NCBI RefSeq assembly: GCF_002929275.1
Contig: NZ_PJIK01000013.1
Location: forward strand, 39,409 to 103,408
Direction of reading: 5' to 3'
Origin: Arthrobacter sp. ZGTC131
GTDB lineage: Bacteria > Actinomycetota > Actinomycetes > Actinomycetales > Micrococcaceae
DNA length: 64,000 nt
This document shows, piece by piece, positions 1-8,067 of the stretch. The position numbers were made by a program, and so were the translations under genes. Positions within the stretch are counted from its first letter, which is position 1, and the number at the start of each line of letters is the position of its first letter. A model generated the notes under the pieces. The model was not told where the DNA came from, did not search any database, and worked only from the letters and a program-made list of their open reading frames with translations.

Positions 1-429
1 GATCTGGATGACGCGGTTGAAGGTTTCCAGCGGCAGAACGCCGTCGCGCCCCAGCACCTTCCCTGGCGTGGCCACACCGGCGCAGTTCACCACGATGCGC
101 AGCGGACCCAGTTCTGCCGCGGCGTCGACGGCGGCCTGCACCTGGCGCTCGTTGGTCACGTCCGTGGGAACAAAGACTGCAGTGTTTCCGGCAGCCGCGC
201 CGGCCTGCCCGGCGGTGCCGGTCTGCCCCGCAGCGGCCGCGCCGGCCTGCTCGTCGGCGTCCGTGCCGGCGCTGCTCGCGTTCAGTTCGGCGGCATAGGC
301 GGCTCCGGCCGAGGACCCCAGATCCGCGAGCACGACAGACGCACCGGCATCGAACAGCCTCCGGGCCGTGGCGGCGCCCAGGCCGGACGCCCCGCCCGTG
401 ATCAGCGCGACGGAACCCTTGATGTCCAT
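1..429 (-). CDS. SDR family oxidoreductase, 3-hydroxyacyl-CoA dehydrogenase-like (C-terminus outside window)
   Basis: The first 143 residues of a classical short-chain dehydrogenase/reductase. A Rossmann TGGASGLG motif lies at residues 11-18, an acidic residue (VLADLG, about 36) at the end of beta-2 favours NAD, and NCAG lies near 115-118. The wording VVNCAGVATPGKVLGRDG followed by FNRVIQI resembles the type II 3-hydroxyacyl-CoA dehydrogenase (HSD10-like) branch, so a role in acyl-CoA oxidation is likely, but the Tyr-x-x-x-Lys catalytic part is off the window. The ATG at 429 has a good AAGGAGG-type ribosome site just upstream. Odd: residues about 51-81 are an Ala/Gly/Gln-rich low-complexity insertion between beta-2 and beta-3. 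The family is certain, the substrate is not. Confidence 0.85.
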   Translation of the reverse strand, partial: MDIKGSVALITGGASGLGAATARRLFDAGASVVLADLGSSAGAAYAAELNASSAGTDADEQAGAAAAGQTGTAGQAGAAAGNTAVFVPTDVTNERQVQAAVDAAAELGPLRIVVNCAGVATPGKVLGRDGVLPLETFNRVIQI

Positions 430-548
430 ACATCCTCCTTGATGTGGAACCGGCCTCCGGCCGCGAACATTAGTTAGTGCATGTTAACTGAAAGTGCACC
501 CGGGCGCACCCTCGCCCTGCGGTTGCGGCCATTCGCTAGGCTGGCATC

Positions 549-2009
549 ATGACGCAGCCCGACGCCGAGTCCGCCCGCGGAGCCACGGCTCATCCGGACC
601 AGGCCGGCCCTGCCGCCGAACCCGGAACCGGCCAGCCCGACAACACAGTGGCCACAGCCGCCGGGAATCAGGCACCGGCGGACCAGGCGCCCGGGAACCA
701 GGCACCCGCGGATCAGGCTCCCGAGAAGGAGCCACCCGCACCGGCGGACCAGGCGCCCGCGCCCGCCGCTCCTGCGGACTGGGCAGCGCGCGCCGACACA
801 GCCGCCCGCTCGGTGACCAGGCTGTTCGGCCAGCGGCTGTTCTTCCTGCCCGGCACCCACATCGCCGCCATCACCCGCCCCTCCAGCCGCCTGAAAAACC
901 TCGCCCGCCCGTGGCACTACTGGTGGCAGGCACACTATGTGGACTGCCTCGTGGACACCGGCCGCCGCGAACTCGGAACCGCAGGCCAACCGCCGTCGAA
1001 GTTCGACGGCGAACGCTGCCCCGGTGCGGGCCGGCTCGCTTCGCGCCTGGTCACCGGCATCCGGCTGCGCAACTTCCTGACATACGTCAACAGCTACTAC
1101 GACGACATGGCCTGGCTGGCACTGGCCAGTCTCCGGCTGGAGCACTTGGCGGAGGAGAGCCGCAGGCCAAGCCGGTGGCGCCACGGCCGCATCCGGAAGA
1201 GCCTGACGCTGCAGTTCGATTCAGCATCCACGGACGACCTCGGCGGCGGCACATTCTGGAGCACGAAGAGGGACTTCAAGAACACCCCCGCCACGGCACC
1301 CGTAGCCCTGTACTACGCCCGCACGGGCAACCCGGTCAAGGCACAGGCCCTGCTGGACTGGCTCGATGCCAAGCTATTCGATCCCGGCCGCGGCCTCTAC
1401 CTGGACGGGCTCCGGATCAACGCCGCGGGCGAAGCGGTCCTGGTGGACGCCGTCTACACCTACAACCAGGGCCCGGTCCTGGGCGCCCTGCTGGAACTCG
1501 GCGGCACCGCCAACCTGGCACGGGCGGCGGAAGTGGTGGACGCCGTGGCGCGGCACCTCACCATCCCCGGAGGCGGGACACCGGAGGCCGGGGCAACGGA
1601 TGCCGGAACAGCTGCCGACCCTGCGGGCACGGACGCACCATTCACCGGAACTTCAGGCTCCGCCGTCCTCCGCTGTGACGGGACGGGCGACGGCGGCCTG
1701 TTCACCGGGATTTTGGCGCGGTACCTGGCGCTCGCCGCCCGCGACGGACGCCTGCCCGAGCCGACCCGGGCAACCGCCGCGCAACTGGTTCGGGACACCG
1801 CCGAGGCATTCTGGGCCGGCCGGAGAAGCATTTCCCCCGGCGAAGCGCTGGCGAAACACGGCCGGCCGGACAGCCTGATCTTCTCGTTCGAGCCGGCGCT
1901 GCCGGCGAGTTCCACCTATCCGCCGGGCGCCGCCGTCGAACTTTCCACCCAGCTCCAGGCGTGGATGACGCTCGAAGCGGCAGCGTCCATGTCCACCGGC
2001 GTGCGCTAG
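549..2009 (+). CDS. Glycoside hydrolase family 76-like protein with disordered N-terminus
   Basis: 486 residues. The first ~80 are Ala/Pro/Gln-rich with repeated QAPADQAP-type units and look disordered. The rest matches the GH76 (alpha-1,6-mannanase) pattern: YYDDMAWLALA carries the family's catalytic Asp pair, followed by DLGGGTFW, KNTPATAP, a GLYLDG stretch and YTYNQGPVLGALLELG. These are the usual landmarks of the (alpha/alpha)6 barrel. No signal peptide or membrane segment is visible, so it should act in the cytoplasm, unlike secreted fungal and Bacteroides mannanases. TAGGCT ends six bases before the ATG and no Shine-Dalgarno is seen, so the transcript is probably leaderless. The gene stands alone. 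Fold and family are well supported; substrate is inferred. Confidence 0.8.
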   Translation: MTQPDAESARGATAHPDQAGPAAEPGTGQPDNTVATAAGNQAPADQAPGNQAPADQAPEKEPPAPADQAPAPAAPADWAARADTAARSVTRLFGQRLFFLPGTHIAAITRPSSRLKNLARPWHYWWQAHYVDCLVDTGRRELGTAGQPPSKFDGERCPGAGRLASRLVTGIRLRNFLTYVNSYYDDMAWLALASLRLEHLAEESRRPSRWRHGRIRKSLTLQFDSASTDDLGGGTFWSTKRDFKNTPATAPVALYYARTGNPVKAQALLDWLDAKLFDPGRGLYLDGLRINAAGEAVLVDAVYTYNQGPVLGALLELGGTANLARAAEVVDAVARHLTIPGGGTPEAGATDAGTAADPAGTDAPFTGTSGSAVLRCDGTGDGGLFTGILARYLALAARDGRLPEPTRATAAQLVRDTAEAFWAGRRSISPGEALAKHGRPDSLIFSFEPALPASSTYPPGAAVELSTQLQAWMTLEAAASMSTGVR

Positions 2010-2133
2010 CCGCCGCGCGCTAGGCGGAGCCCGCCCGCCTATGCCGCCAGCGGGCGCCGGGACCAATTACGGCACGCAACAGTTACGTAATTGATGTGAT
2101 CCTCCTCACTTAAGTCCTCAGCGGCTTGGATGC

Positions 2134-2152
2134 TTAGGTTTGGCTAACCTAC
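2134..2152 (+). promoter_or_regulatory. DtxR/IdeR-type iron box upstream of the iron ABC operon
   Basis: TTAGGTTTGGCTAACCTAC is a near match to the actinobacterial DtxR/IdeR consensus TTAGGTTAGSCTAACCTAA and is dyad-symmetric around the centre. It lies about 80 bp before the ATG of the iron-binding lipoprotein. A weaker half-site containing GCCTAACTT follows at about 2162-2179 and could be a second operator. Known family behaviour is repression by the Fe(II)-loaded regulator, so the operon is expected to be switched on under iron limitation. Confidence 0.8.
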
Positions 2153-2232
2153 AGTTTTCGAAGTGAGCTATGCCTAACTTCCCCAGCTCATCAGGACCCC
2201 GGTCCACCAGACTTTTGCAGAAAGAAGCCCCG

Positions 2233-3279
2233 ATGAAGATCCGCAACAACGCGCTGGCCGGCATCGCACTCGCAGCCACCGCAGCCCTCGGCCTGTCTGC
2301 CTGTGGCGGCTCCCCCGCCCCCGCCGGCACCGCCTCCCCAGCAGCCACCAACGGCGAGATCACGGTCTACAACGCCCAGCACGAAAGCCTCACCAAGGAA
2401 TGGGCCGACGCCTTCACCGCTGAGACGGGCATCAAGGTCACGCTGCGCCAGGGGTCGGACACGGAGATGTCCAACCAGATCGTCCAGGAGGGCGCTGCTT
2501 CCCCGGCCGACGTGTTCCTCACCGAGAACTCCCCCGCGATGGCGCAGGTGGAAAACGCCGGTCTGTTCGCCGACGTCGACAAGGACACCATCGCCCAGGT
2601 TCCCGAGGAATTCCGCCCCTCCACCGGGAAGTGGACCGGGATTGCAGCCCGCTCCACGGTGTTTGTCTACGACAAGACCAAGCTGACCGAAGACAAGCTG
2701 CCCAAGTCCATGCTTGACCTGGCCAAGCCGGAGTGGAAGGGCAAGTGGGCCGCATCGCCCGCCGGCGCCGACTTCCAGGCGATCGTCTCCGCCCTCGTCG
2801 AGCTCAAGGGCGAAGCCGCAGCCGAGGCATGGCTCAAGGGCATGAAGGAAAACTTCACCGCTTACAAGGGCAACAGCACCGCGATGAAGGCAGTGAACGC
2901 CGGCGAAATTGATGCCGCGCTCATCTACCACTACTACTACTACGGCGACCAGGCCAAGACCGGCGAGAACTCCAAGAACGTCACGCCGTACTACTTCAAG
3001 AACCAGGATCCGGGCGCCTTCGTTTCCGTGTCCGGCGGCGGCGTGCTGAAGTCCTCCAAGAACGCAGAGAAGGCCCAGGCATTCTTGAAGTTCGTCACCG
3101 GCAAGAAGGGCCAGGAAGTCCTGCAGAAGGGCACCTCCTTCGAATACGCCATCGCTTCCGAGGTCCCGGCCAACGAGAAGCTGGTCCCCATCAAGGACCT
3201 CCAGGCCCCCACGGTGGACCCGGCCAAGCTGAACTCCCAGAAGGTCACCGATCTGATGACCAAGGCAGGACTGCTGTAA
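2233..3279 (+). CDS. Iron(III) ABC transporter substrate-binding lipoprotein (FbpA-like)
   Basis: 348 residues starting at the ATG with AGAAAGAAG just upstream; an ATG further up at 2170 has no ribosome site and would bury the signal peptide. A type II signal peptide ends in the lipobox LSAC-GG, so the mature protein is a membrane-tethered lipoprotein. NGEITVYNAQHESLTKEWADAF opens a periplasmic-binding type 1/6 fold of the FbpA/FutA kind. The Tyr-rich YHYYYYGDQ segment near residues 235-243 is where ferric-binding proteins place their iron-ligating tyrosines. It is first in an operon with permease and ATPase genes (5-bp gap, then 4-bp overlap) and sits behind an iron box, which together make ferric iron the likely substrate. 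Confidence 0.9.
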   Translation: MKIRNNALAGIALAATAALGLSACGGSPAPAGTASPAATNGEITVYNAQHESLTKEWADAFTAETGIKVTLRQGSDTEMSNQIVQEGAASPADVFLTENSPAMAQVENAGLFADVDKDTIAQVPEEFRPSTGKWTGIAARSTVFVYDKTKLTEDKLPKSMLDLAKPEWKGKWAASPAGADFQAIVSALVELKGEAAAEAWLKGMKENFTAYKGNSTAMKAVNAGEIDAALIYHYYYYGDQAKTGENSKNVTPYYFKNQDPGAFVSVSGGGVLKSSKNAEKAQAFLKFVTGKKGQEVLQKGTSFEYAIASEVPANEKLVPIKDLQAPTVDPAKLNSQKVTDLMTKAGLL

Positions 3280-3283
3280 TTCA

Positions 3284-4876
3284 GTGACCACCGATCTATC
3301 GGCGCCGGAGACTTCCGGAAGCACGACGACGGCGGGCAGGGGCAAGCGCCCCCGCCCGCCTTTCGGCGTTTCAGCGGTAGCCGTCCTGGCCGTGCTGATC
3401 GCCCTATTTTCGCTCGTTCCGCTCGGCTACGTCGTCTTCATGACCGCCGCCACCGGCTGGGAAACCGCCGCCGGACTGATCTTCCGCGAACGCGTGGGAG
3501 AGCTGCTGCTGAACACCGTGCTGCTGATGCTCCTCACGGTTCCGCTGTGCCTTGTGCTGGGGGTCGGCGGCGCCTGGCTCGTGGAGCGGACCAACCTGCG
3601 CGGCAACAAGATCTGGGCCGTGCTGCTCGCGGCTCCGCTGGCCATCCCCGCCTTCGTCAACAGCTACGCGTGGGTGTCCGCCGTGCCGTCCCTGCAGGGC
3701 CTGTTTTCCGGCGTTCTGATCGCCACGCTGTCCTATTTCCCGCTCGTCTACATCCCCGCCGCGGCCACCCTCAGCAGGCTAGACCCGGCCGTGGAACAGT
3801 CCGCAGCTTCCCTGGGGCTCGGGGCCTGGCGGGCGTTTTTCCGCGTCGTCCTCCCGCAGCTCCGCATTGCCATGACGGGCGGGGCGCTGCTGGTCGCGCT
3901 GCACCTGCTCGCAGAATACGGCGCGTTCGCCATGATCCGCTTCGACACGTTCACCACCGCCATCATGGTGCAGTACCAGTCCACGTTCAACGGAACGGCC
4001 GGAAACATGCTGGCCAGCGTGCTCGTGTTCTTCTGCCTGCTCCTGCTGCTGGCCGAGGTCCGCAGCCGCGGCACCGCCAGGTACGCCAGGGTGGGCTCGG
4101 GCGCCCAGGCCAAGGCGCTCAGGCTTCCGCTGCACCTCTACGAGCTCCCTGCCCAGTTGTTCCTGCTTGCGCTCACCGCCCTGGCCTTCGGGCTTCCGCT
4201 GGTCTTTGTGCTGCGCTGGCTCATCGCCGGCGGCGCTGACATCTGGACCGCCGACGAATTCATCCCCGCCCTGCTGCAGACCCTCGGCTACGGCCTGGCC
4301 GGCGCCGTAGTGACCACCGTCGTCGCGTTCCCCATGGCGTATCTCGCCGTGCGGCACGCCAGCTGGTTCAGCAAGGCGCTGGAGCTTTCCAACTACGTCA
4401 CAAGCTCCATGCCCGGAATCGTGGTCGGCCTCGCCTTCGTCACGGTCAGCATCCGGCTGGTCCCCGGCGTGTACCAGACCTCGGGGGTCCTGATCGCGGC
4501 CTACGTGCTCCTGTTCCTTCCGCGGGCCCTCGTGAACATCCGTGCCGGGCTGGCCCAGGCGCCCAAGGAGCTTGACGAGGCGGCCCAGGCCCTGGGCAGT
4601 CCGCCGCTACTGTCCTTCCTCCGCGTCACGCTGCGGCTGACGGCCCCGGCCGCGGCGGGCGGCGCGGCGCTCGTCTTCCTGGCCATCGCCAACGAGCTCA
4701 CGGCCACGCTGCTCCTCTCCCCCAACGGCACACGAACGCTCGCCACGGAGTTCTGGAGCAAGAGCAGCGAAATCGACTATGCCGGCGCCGCGCCCTATGC
4801 CCTGCTCATGATCGTAATCTCGGCCCCCATGACCTATTTGCTCTTCCAGCAGTCCAAGAAAGTAGCGGGACAGTGA
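3284..4876 (+). CDS. Iron(III) ABC transporter permease, fused two-domain (FbpB-like)
   Basis: 530 residues with GTG start five bases after the previous stop, so translation is probably coupled. It carries about twelve hydrophobic segments in two tandem BPD_transp_1 modules. Each has its EAA loop: one around SAASLGLGAWRAFFRVVLPQL (first half) and one around ELDEAAQALGSPPLLSFLRV (second half), the contact sites for the ATPase. The double-length single-chain permease is the normal design of the FbpB/SfuB ferric iron family, so one polypeptide should form the whole channel. The stop overlaps the GTG of the ATPase gene. Confidence 0.9.
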   Translation: MTTDLSAPETSGSTTTAGRGKRPRPPFGVSAVAVLAVLIALFSLVPLGYVVFMTAATGWETAAGLIFRERVGELLLNTVLLMLLTVPLCLVLGVGGAWLVERTNLRGNKIWAVLLAAPLAIPAFVNSYAWVSAVPSLQGLFSGVLIATLSYFPLVYIPAAATLSRLDPAVEQSAASLGLGAWRAFFRVVLPQLRIAMTGGALLVALHLLAEYGAFAMIRFDTFTTAIMVQYQSTFNGTAGNMLASVLVFFCLLLLLAEVRSRGTARYARVGSGAQAKALRLPLHLYELPAQLFLLALTALAFGLPLVFVLRWLIAGGADIWTADEFIPALLQTLGYGLAGAVVTTVVAFPMAYLAVRHASWFSKALELSNYVTSSMPGIVVGLAFVTVSIRLVPGVYQTSGVLIAAYVLLFLPRALVNIRAGLAQAPKELDEAAQALGSPPLLSFLRVTLRLTAPAAAGGAALVFLAIANELTATLLLSPNGTRTLATEFWSKSSEIDYAGAAPYALLMIVISAPMTYLLFQQSKKVAGQ

Positions 4877-6036
4877 CCGAACAATCCCCGTCCAGGCTCC
4901 CGGAACCACGGATCTCAGCATCAGTGGCGCCCAGCACCAACAGCCACCTGGAGATCGACTCGGTCACCAAGAACTTCGGTTCCCAAGCCGTCCTGAAAGG
5001 CGTCAACCTGTCCGTGGCCAAGGGCGGGACCACCGCCATCGTGGGCCCCTCCGGTTCCGGCAAGACCACCCTCCTTCGCCTAATCGCAGGCTTCGAACAC
5101 CCCGGCACCGGCACCATCATGCTGAACGGCAATCCGGTAGCTGGCAACGGCGTCTGGAAGCCGGCTCACAAGCGCCACGTCGGATACGTGGCCCAGGACG
5201 GTGCCCTGTTCCCGCACCTCACCGTGGGCCAGAACATCGCCTTCGGGCTCAGCGCCGCAAAGCTCGACGGCGGCCGCCGCGCCGTTTCGGCCCGGGTCAA
5301 CGAGCTGCTGGAAATGGTCTCCTTGGACACCGCCATGGCCAAGCGGCGCCCGCACCAGCTGTCCGGCGGCCAGCAGCAGCGGGTGGCCCTGGCACGCGCC
5401 CTGGCCCGTGAGCCCGAACTCATGCTCCTGGACGAGCCGTTCTCCGCCCTGGACGCCGGCCTCCGGGTGGCCACGCGCCGGGCCGTGGCCAAGGTGCTCA
5501 ACGAGGCCGGCGTGACCACCATCCTAGTGACCCACGACCAGGCGGAAGCCCTGTCCTTCGCCGACCAGGTGGCCGTCATGCGCGGCGGCAAGCTGGCGCA
5601 GATCGGCAACCCGTTCATCGTCTACACCCGCCCGGCGGACCGTGCCACTGCCGAATTCCTCGGTGACGCCGTGATCCTCGACGCCTGGATGGAGGGCTCG
5701 CTGGCCACGTGCTCACTCGGCGGCATCCCCGTCCGGCGCCCCCCGGCTCAGGGCCGCGTCCAGCTGATGCTCCGTCCGGAGCAGATCCGCATTGCCGAGG
5801 ACGGGCCCATCCGCGGCGTGGTGGTGGACACCGACTACTTCGGCCCCGAAACCACCGTGCGCCTGAAGCTGGCCGTGCCGCCGAAGCTGGCCGGAGCCAT
5901 GCCGGACCACCGTTACCCCGGCGGCGGCGAAGTGATCACCATCCGGCACTGGAACGCGTCGATCGCCCAGCCCGGCACCGAGCTGTGCCTGCGCGTGGTG
6001 GGCGAAGCGGTGGCGTTCCCCATCGACGCCGACTGA
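4873..6036 (+). CDS. Iron(III) ABC transporter ATP-binding protein (FbpC-like)
   Basis: 387 residues; the GTG start overlaps the permease stop (GTGA). Walker A GPSGSGKTT lies at about 58-66, followed by the ABC signature LSGGQQQRVALARAL, Walker B LMLLDEPFSALD and the H-loop THDQAEAL. The C-terminal ~120 residues form a TOBE-like domain (LRPEQIRIAEDG...GVVVDTDYFGPETTVRLKL), as in FbpC/PotA-type ATPases. The first ~25 residues before the ABC domain look disordered. As the third gene of the iron-box operon it should energise the ferric importer. A spermidine- or thiamine-type substrate is less likely given the FbpA-type binding protein. Confidence 0.9.
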   Translation: MTEQSPSRLPEPRISASVAPSTNSHLEIDSVTKNFGSQAVLKGVNLSVAKGGTTAIVGPSGSGKTTLLRLIAGFEHPGTGTIMLNGNPVAGNGVWKPAHKRHVGYVAQDGALFPHLTVGQNIAFGLSAAKLDGGRRAVSARVNELLEMVSLDTAMAKRRPHQLSGGQQQRVALARALAREPELMLLDEPFSALDAGLRVATRRAVAKVLNEAGVTTILVTHDQAEALSFADQVAVMRGGKLAQIGNPFIVYTRPADRATAEFLGDAVILDAWMEGSLATCSLGGIPVRRPPAQGRVQLMLRPEQIRIAEDGPIRGVVVDTDYFGPETTVRLKLAVPPKLAGAMPDHRYPGGGEVITIRHWNASIAQPGTELCLRVVGEAVAFPIDAD

Positions 6037-6101
6037 GCCCGTTCCCGCCAGTTGAGGCTGTCGAAATCCCTGCGCCAGCGGGTCCCGCGTAGGCTGGGCG
6101 C

Positions 6102-7982
6102 ATGAGCGTTCAGCTGGGTCTCCATCGCCAGTACTGTTCCGTGGCCGCGCCAACCCAGCTGTGGCTCGATGCCGACGGCCGGCTTTCCGGGGGCTCCACC
6201 TTTAGCGGCCTACTCCATGGGGACACGCGCATGCTCTGCCAGGCATCAGTTACCGTGAACGGACTGGAGCCCGAGCAGGTTTCTGTTGACCCGGCACCCG
6301 GCGGCGTCCTGCGGGTCCGCGGCCTCATCTGGGGCATCGCGGGGCAGGCGGCAGATCCCGCCATCGAAGTTCTCCAGACCTGGACAGTGACACCGGGCGT
6401 GGTCCGCCACACGCTGCGCATAAGTACTTCACTGGAGGAGCTCGCCGCCGAGGTCGCCGTGGAGTTCTCTGCCGATTTCACCGACCTGGCAAACATCCGT
6501 CTGGGCCGTTTCCGGGATCCCCAAGAACCGGCCGCGGATGACACGGTGCTGCGCTGGCACGACGACAGCAGGAGCCTTACCGTCTCGGCCCCCGGCAGTG
6601 CCGGGTCCGGCCGCCGGTTGGTTTGGCGGGGTACCGCCGGACGAGGCCGGCCCTACGAAGCGGAATGGCAGGCCGTCCTGGATGACCACGGCAGTGTCCT
6701 CGTGCCCGCCGCGCCCGCCTCCCTCACCTTCCCGTCCCATGCCGTCCCCACCGGAGCCCTGCATACCCTCCTCGAGAACTCACTGGACGAGCTCGACGGC
6801 CTGCGCCTGGCAACGCGCCAACTGCCCGACGCGCCCTTCATCGCCGCCGGCGCCCCCTGGTACTTCACGCTCTTCGGCAGAAGCTCATTGTGGACCGCGC
6901 GCATGCTGCTGCCCCTCGACGCGGCACTGTCCGCGGGCACGCTCCGCGTACTCGCGGAGTTCCAAGGCACTGAGTCCGATCCGGAGGCTGCTCAGGAGCC
7001 CGGAAAGATCCTGCACGAACTGCGCTCCAAGGAGCTCGTTCTGGAAAGCGAGGGGCTCCGCCTTCCGCCCCGGTATTTCGGCGCTGTGGATTCCACGCTC
7101 CTCTGGCTCTGCCTGCTGGCCGAACTGTGGCATACCGGCAAGGAAGACGACGTGGTCCGTGCCCTGCTGCCAAACGCCCGGAGGGCTGTGGAGTGGCTTC
7201 TCACCGCCGGCAGCCCCGACGGGCGAGGCACCGGCTTCCTGACGTACTTGGACACCGCCGGCAACGGGCTCCGCAACCAGGGCTGGAAGGACTCCGCGGA
7301 GGCCCTGCAGTTCCGGGACGGCCGCCGGGCTGGCGGCCCCATCGCCCTGGCCGAGGTTCAGGGCTACGCCTATCAGGCAGCACTCGCCGCTGCGGAGCTC
7401 TTCGAAGCCACCGCTGGGGAAGTTGGCGATCCTGTTTCGCATGCCCTGCGGGATTTTGCGTCAGGCCTGCAGCAGCGGTTCCGCGAGCGCTTCTGGGTGG
7501 TGGATGGCGCCGGAAGTTTTCCGGCCATGGCATTGGACGGAAGCGGCACGCCGCTGGACGTCCCCGCTTCCAACATGGGCCACCTGCTCGGCACGGACCT
7601 CCTGTCGCCGGAGGAGGCGCGGCTCGTTGCCGACCGGCTCCTCGGCGCCGAACTCTACACCGGCTACGGCCTCCGCACGATGTCGAACCGGGCCGCCGGC
7701 TTCTGGCCCTACAGCTACCACTGCGGTTCTGTGTGGACCCACGACACCGCCATAGCTATCCGAGGACTCCTCGCTGAAGGCTTCACGTCAGAGGCCCGCA
7801 CGCTGGCGGAAGGCCTGCTGACGGCATCGGAATCCTTCGGGAACCGTCTGCCTGGACTCTTCGCCGGAGTTCCCGCGTCCCAGACCGGATATGCGGTGCC
7901 GTTCCCTGCGTCCTGCCGTCCGCAGAACTGGTCGTCAGCCGCGGCCGTGGTGGTGGCGCAGGCGCTCGGCGCCTTGGCCTGA
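6102..7982 (+). CDS. Amylo-alpha-1,6-glucosidase-like glycogen debranching protein (short, divergent paralogue)
   Basis: 626 residues. An N-terminal beta-rich GDE_N_bis-type domain (GLLHGDTRMLCQASVTVNGLEPEQ) is followed by an (alpha/alpha)6 barrel. The barrel keeps the landmarks seen in three other copies in this window: APWYFTLFGRSSLW, EEPGKILHELR-like EPGKILHELRSKE, NQGWKDSAEALQF, ASNMGHLLGTDLL and YHCGSVWTHDTAIA. It is about 90 residues shorter than those copies and clearly diverged; where they have FGRDSL it has FGRSSL, so an acidic residue is replaced. TAGGCT ends six bases before the ATG, suggesting a leaderless transcript. Its natural substrate is unknown; a branched glucan or small glucoside is an inference from the family. 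Confidence 0.8.
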   Translation: MSVQLGLHRQYCSVAAPTQLWLDADGRLSGGSTFSGLLHGDTRMLCQASVTVNGLEPEQVSVDPAPGGVLRVRGLIWGIAGQAADPAIEVLQTWTVTPGVVRHTLRISTSLEELAAEVAVEFSADFTDLANIRLGRFRDPQEPAADDTVLRWHDDSRSLTVSAPGSAGSGRRLVWRGTAGRGRPYEAEWQAVLDDHGSVLVPAAPASLTFPSHAVPTGALHTLLENSLDELDGLRLATRQLPDAPFIAAGAPWYFTLFGRSSLWTARMLLPLDAALSAGTLRVLAEFQGTESDPEAAQEPGKILHELRSKELVLESEGLRLPPRYFGAVDSTLLWLCLLAELWHTGKEDDVVRALLPNARRAVEWLLTAGSPDGRGTGFLTYLDTAGNGLRNQGWKDSAEALQFRDGRRAGGPIALAEVQGYAYQAALAAAELFEATAGEVGDPVSHALRDFASGLQQRFRERFWVVDGAGSFPAMALDGSGTPLDVPASNMGHLLGTDLLSPEEARLVADRLLGAELYTGYGLRTMSNRAAGFWPYSYHCGSVWTHDTAIAIRGLLAEGFTSEARTLAEGLLTASESFGNRLPGLFAGVPASQTGYAVPFPASCRPQNWSSAAAVVVAQALGALA

Positions 7983-8067
7983 GGGGCAGCTCTGGCCTGA
8001 CCGGCACGCGCCGGGACCTGACGCCCATTCGCCGCGGTCTGACTCCTACCGGGCGGGGGCCCGACTC

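Noticed and set aside
2191-3345. Long open frame antisense to the iron-binding protein gene
   Set aside because: A codon-bias shadow: no homology pattern, no ribosome site, and the + strand gene is unmistakable. The same applies to the many other long antisense frames in this GC-rich DNA.
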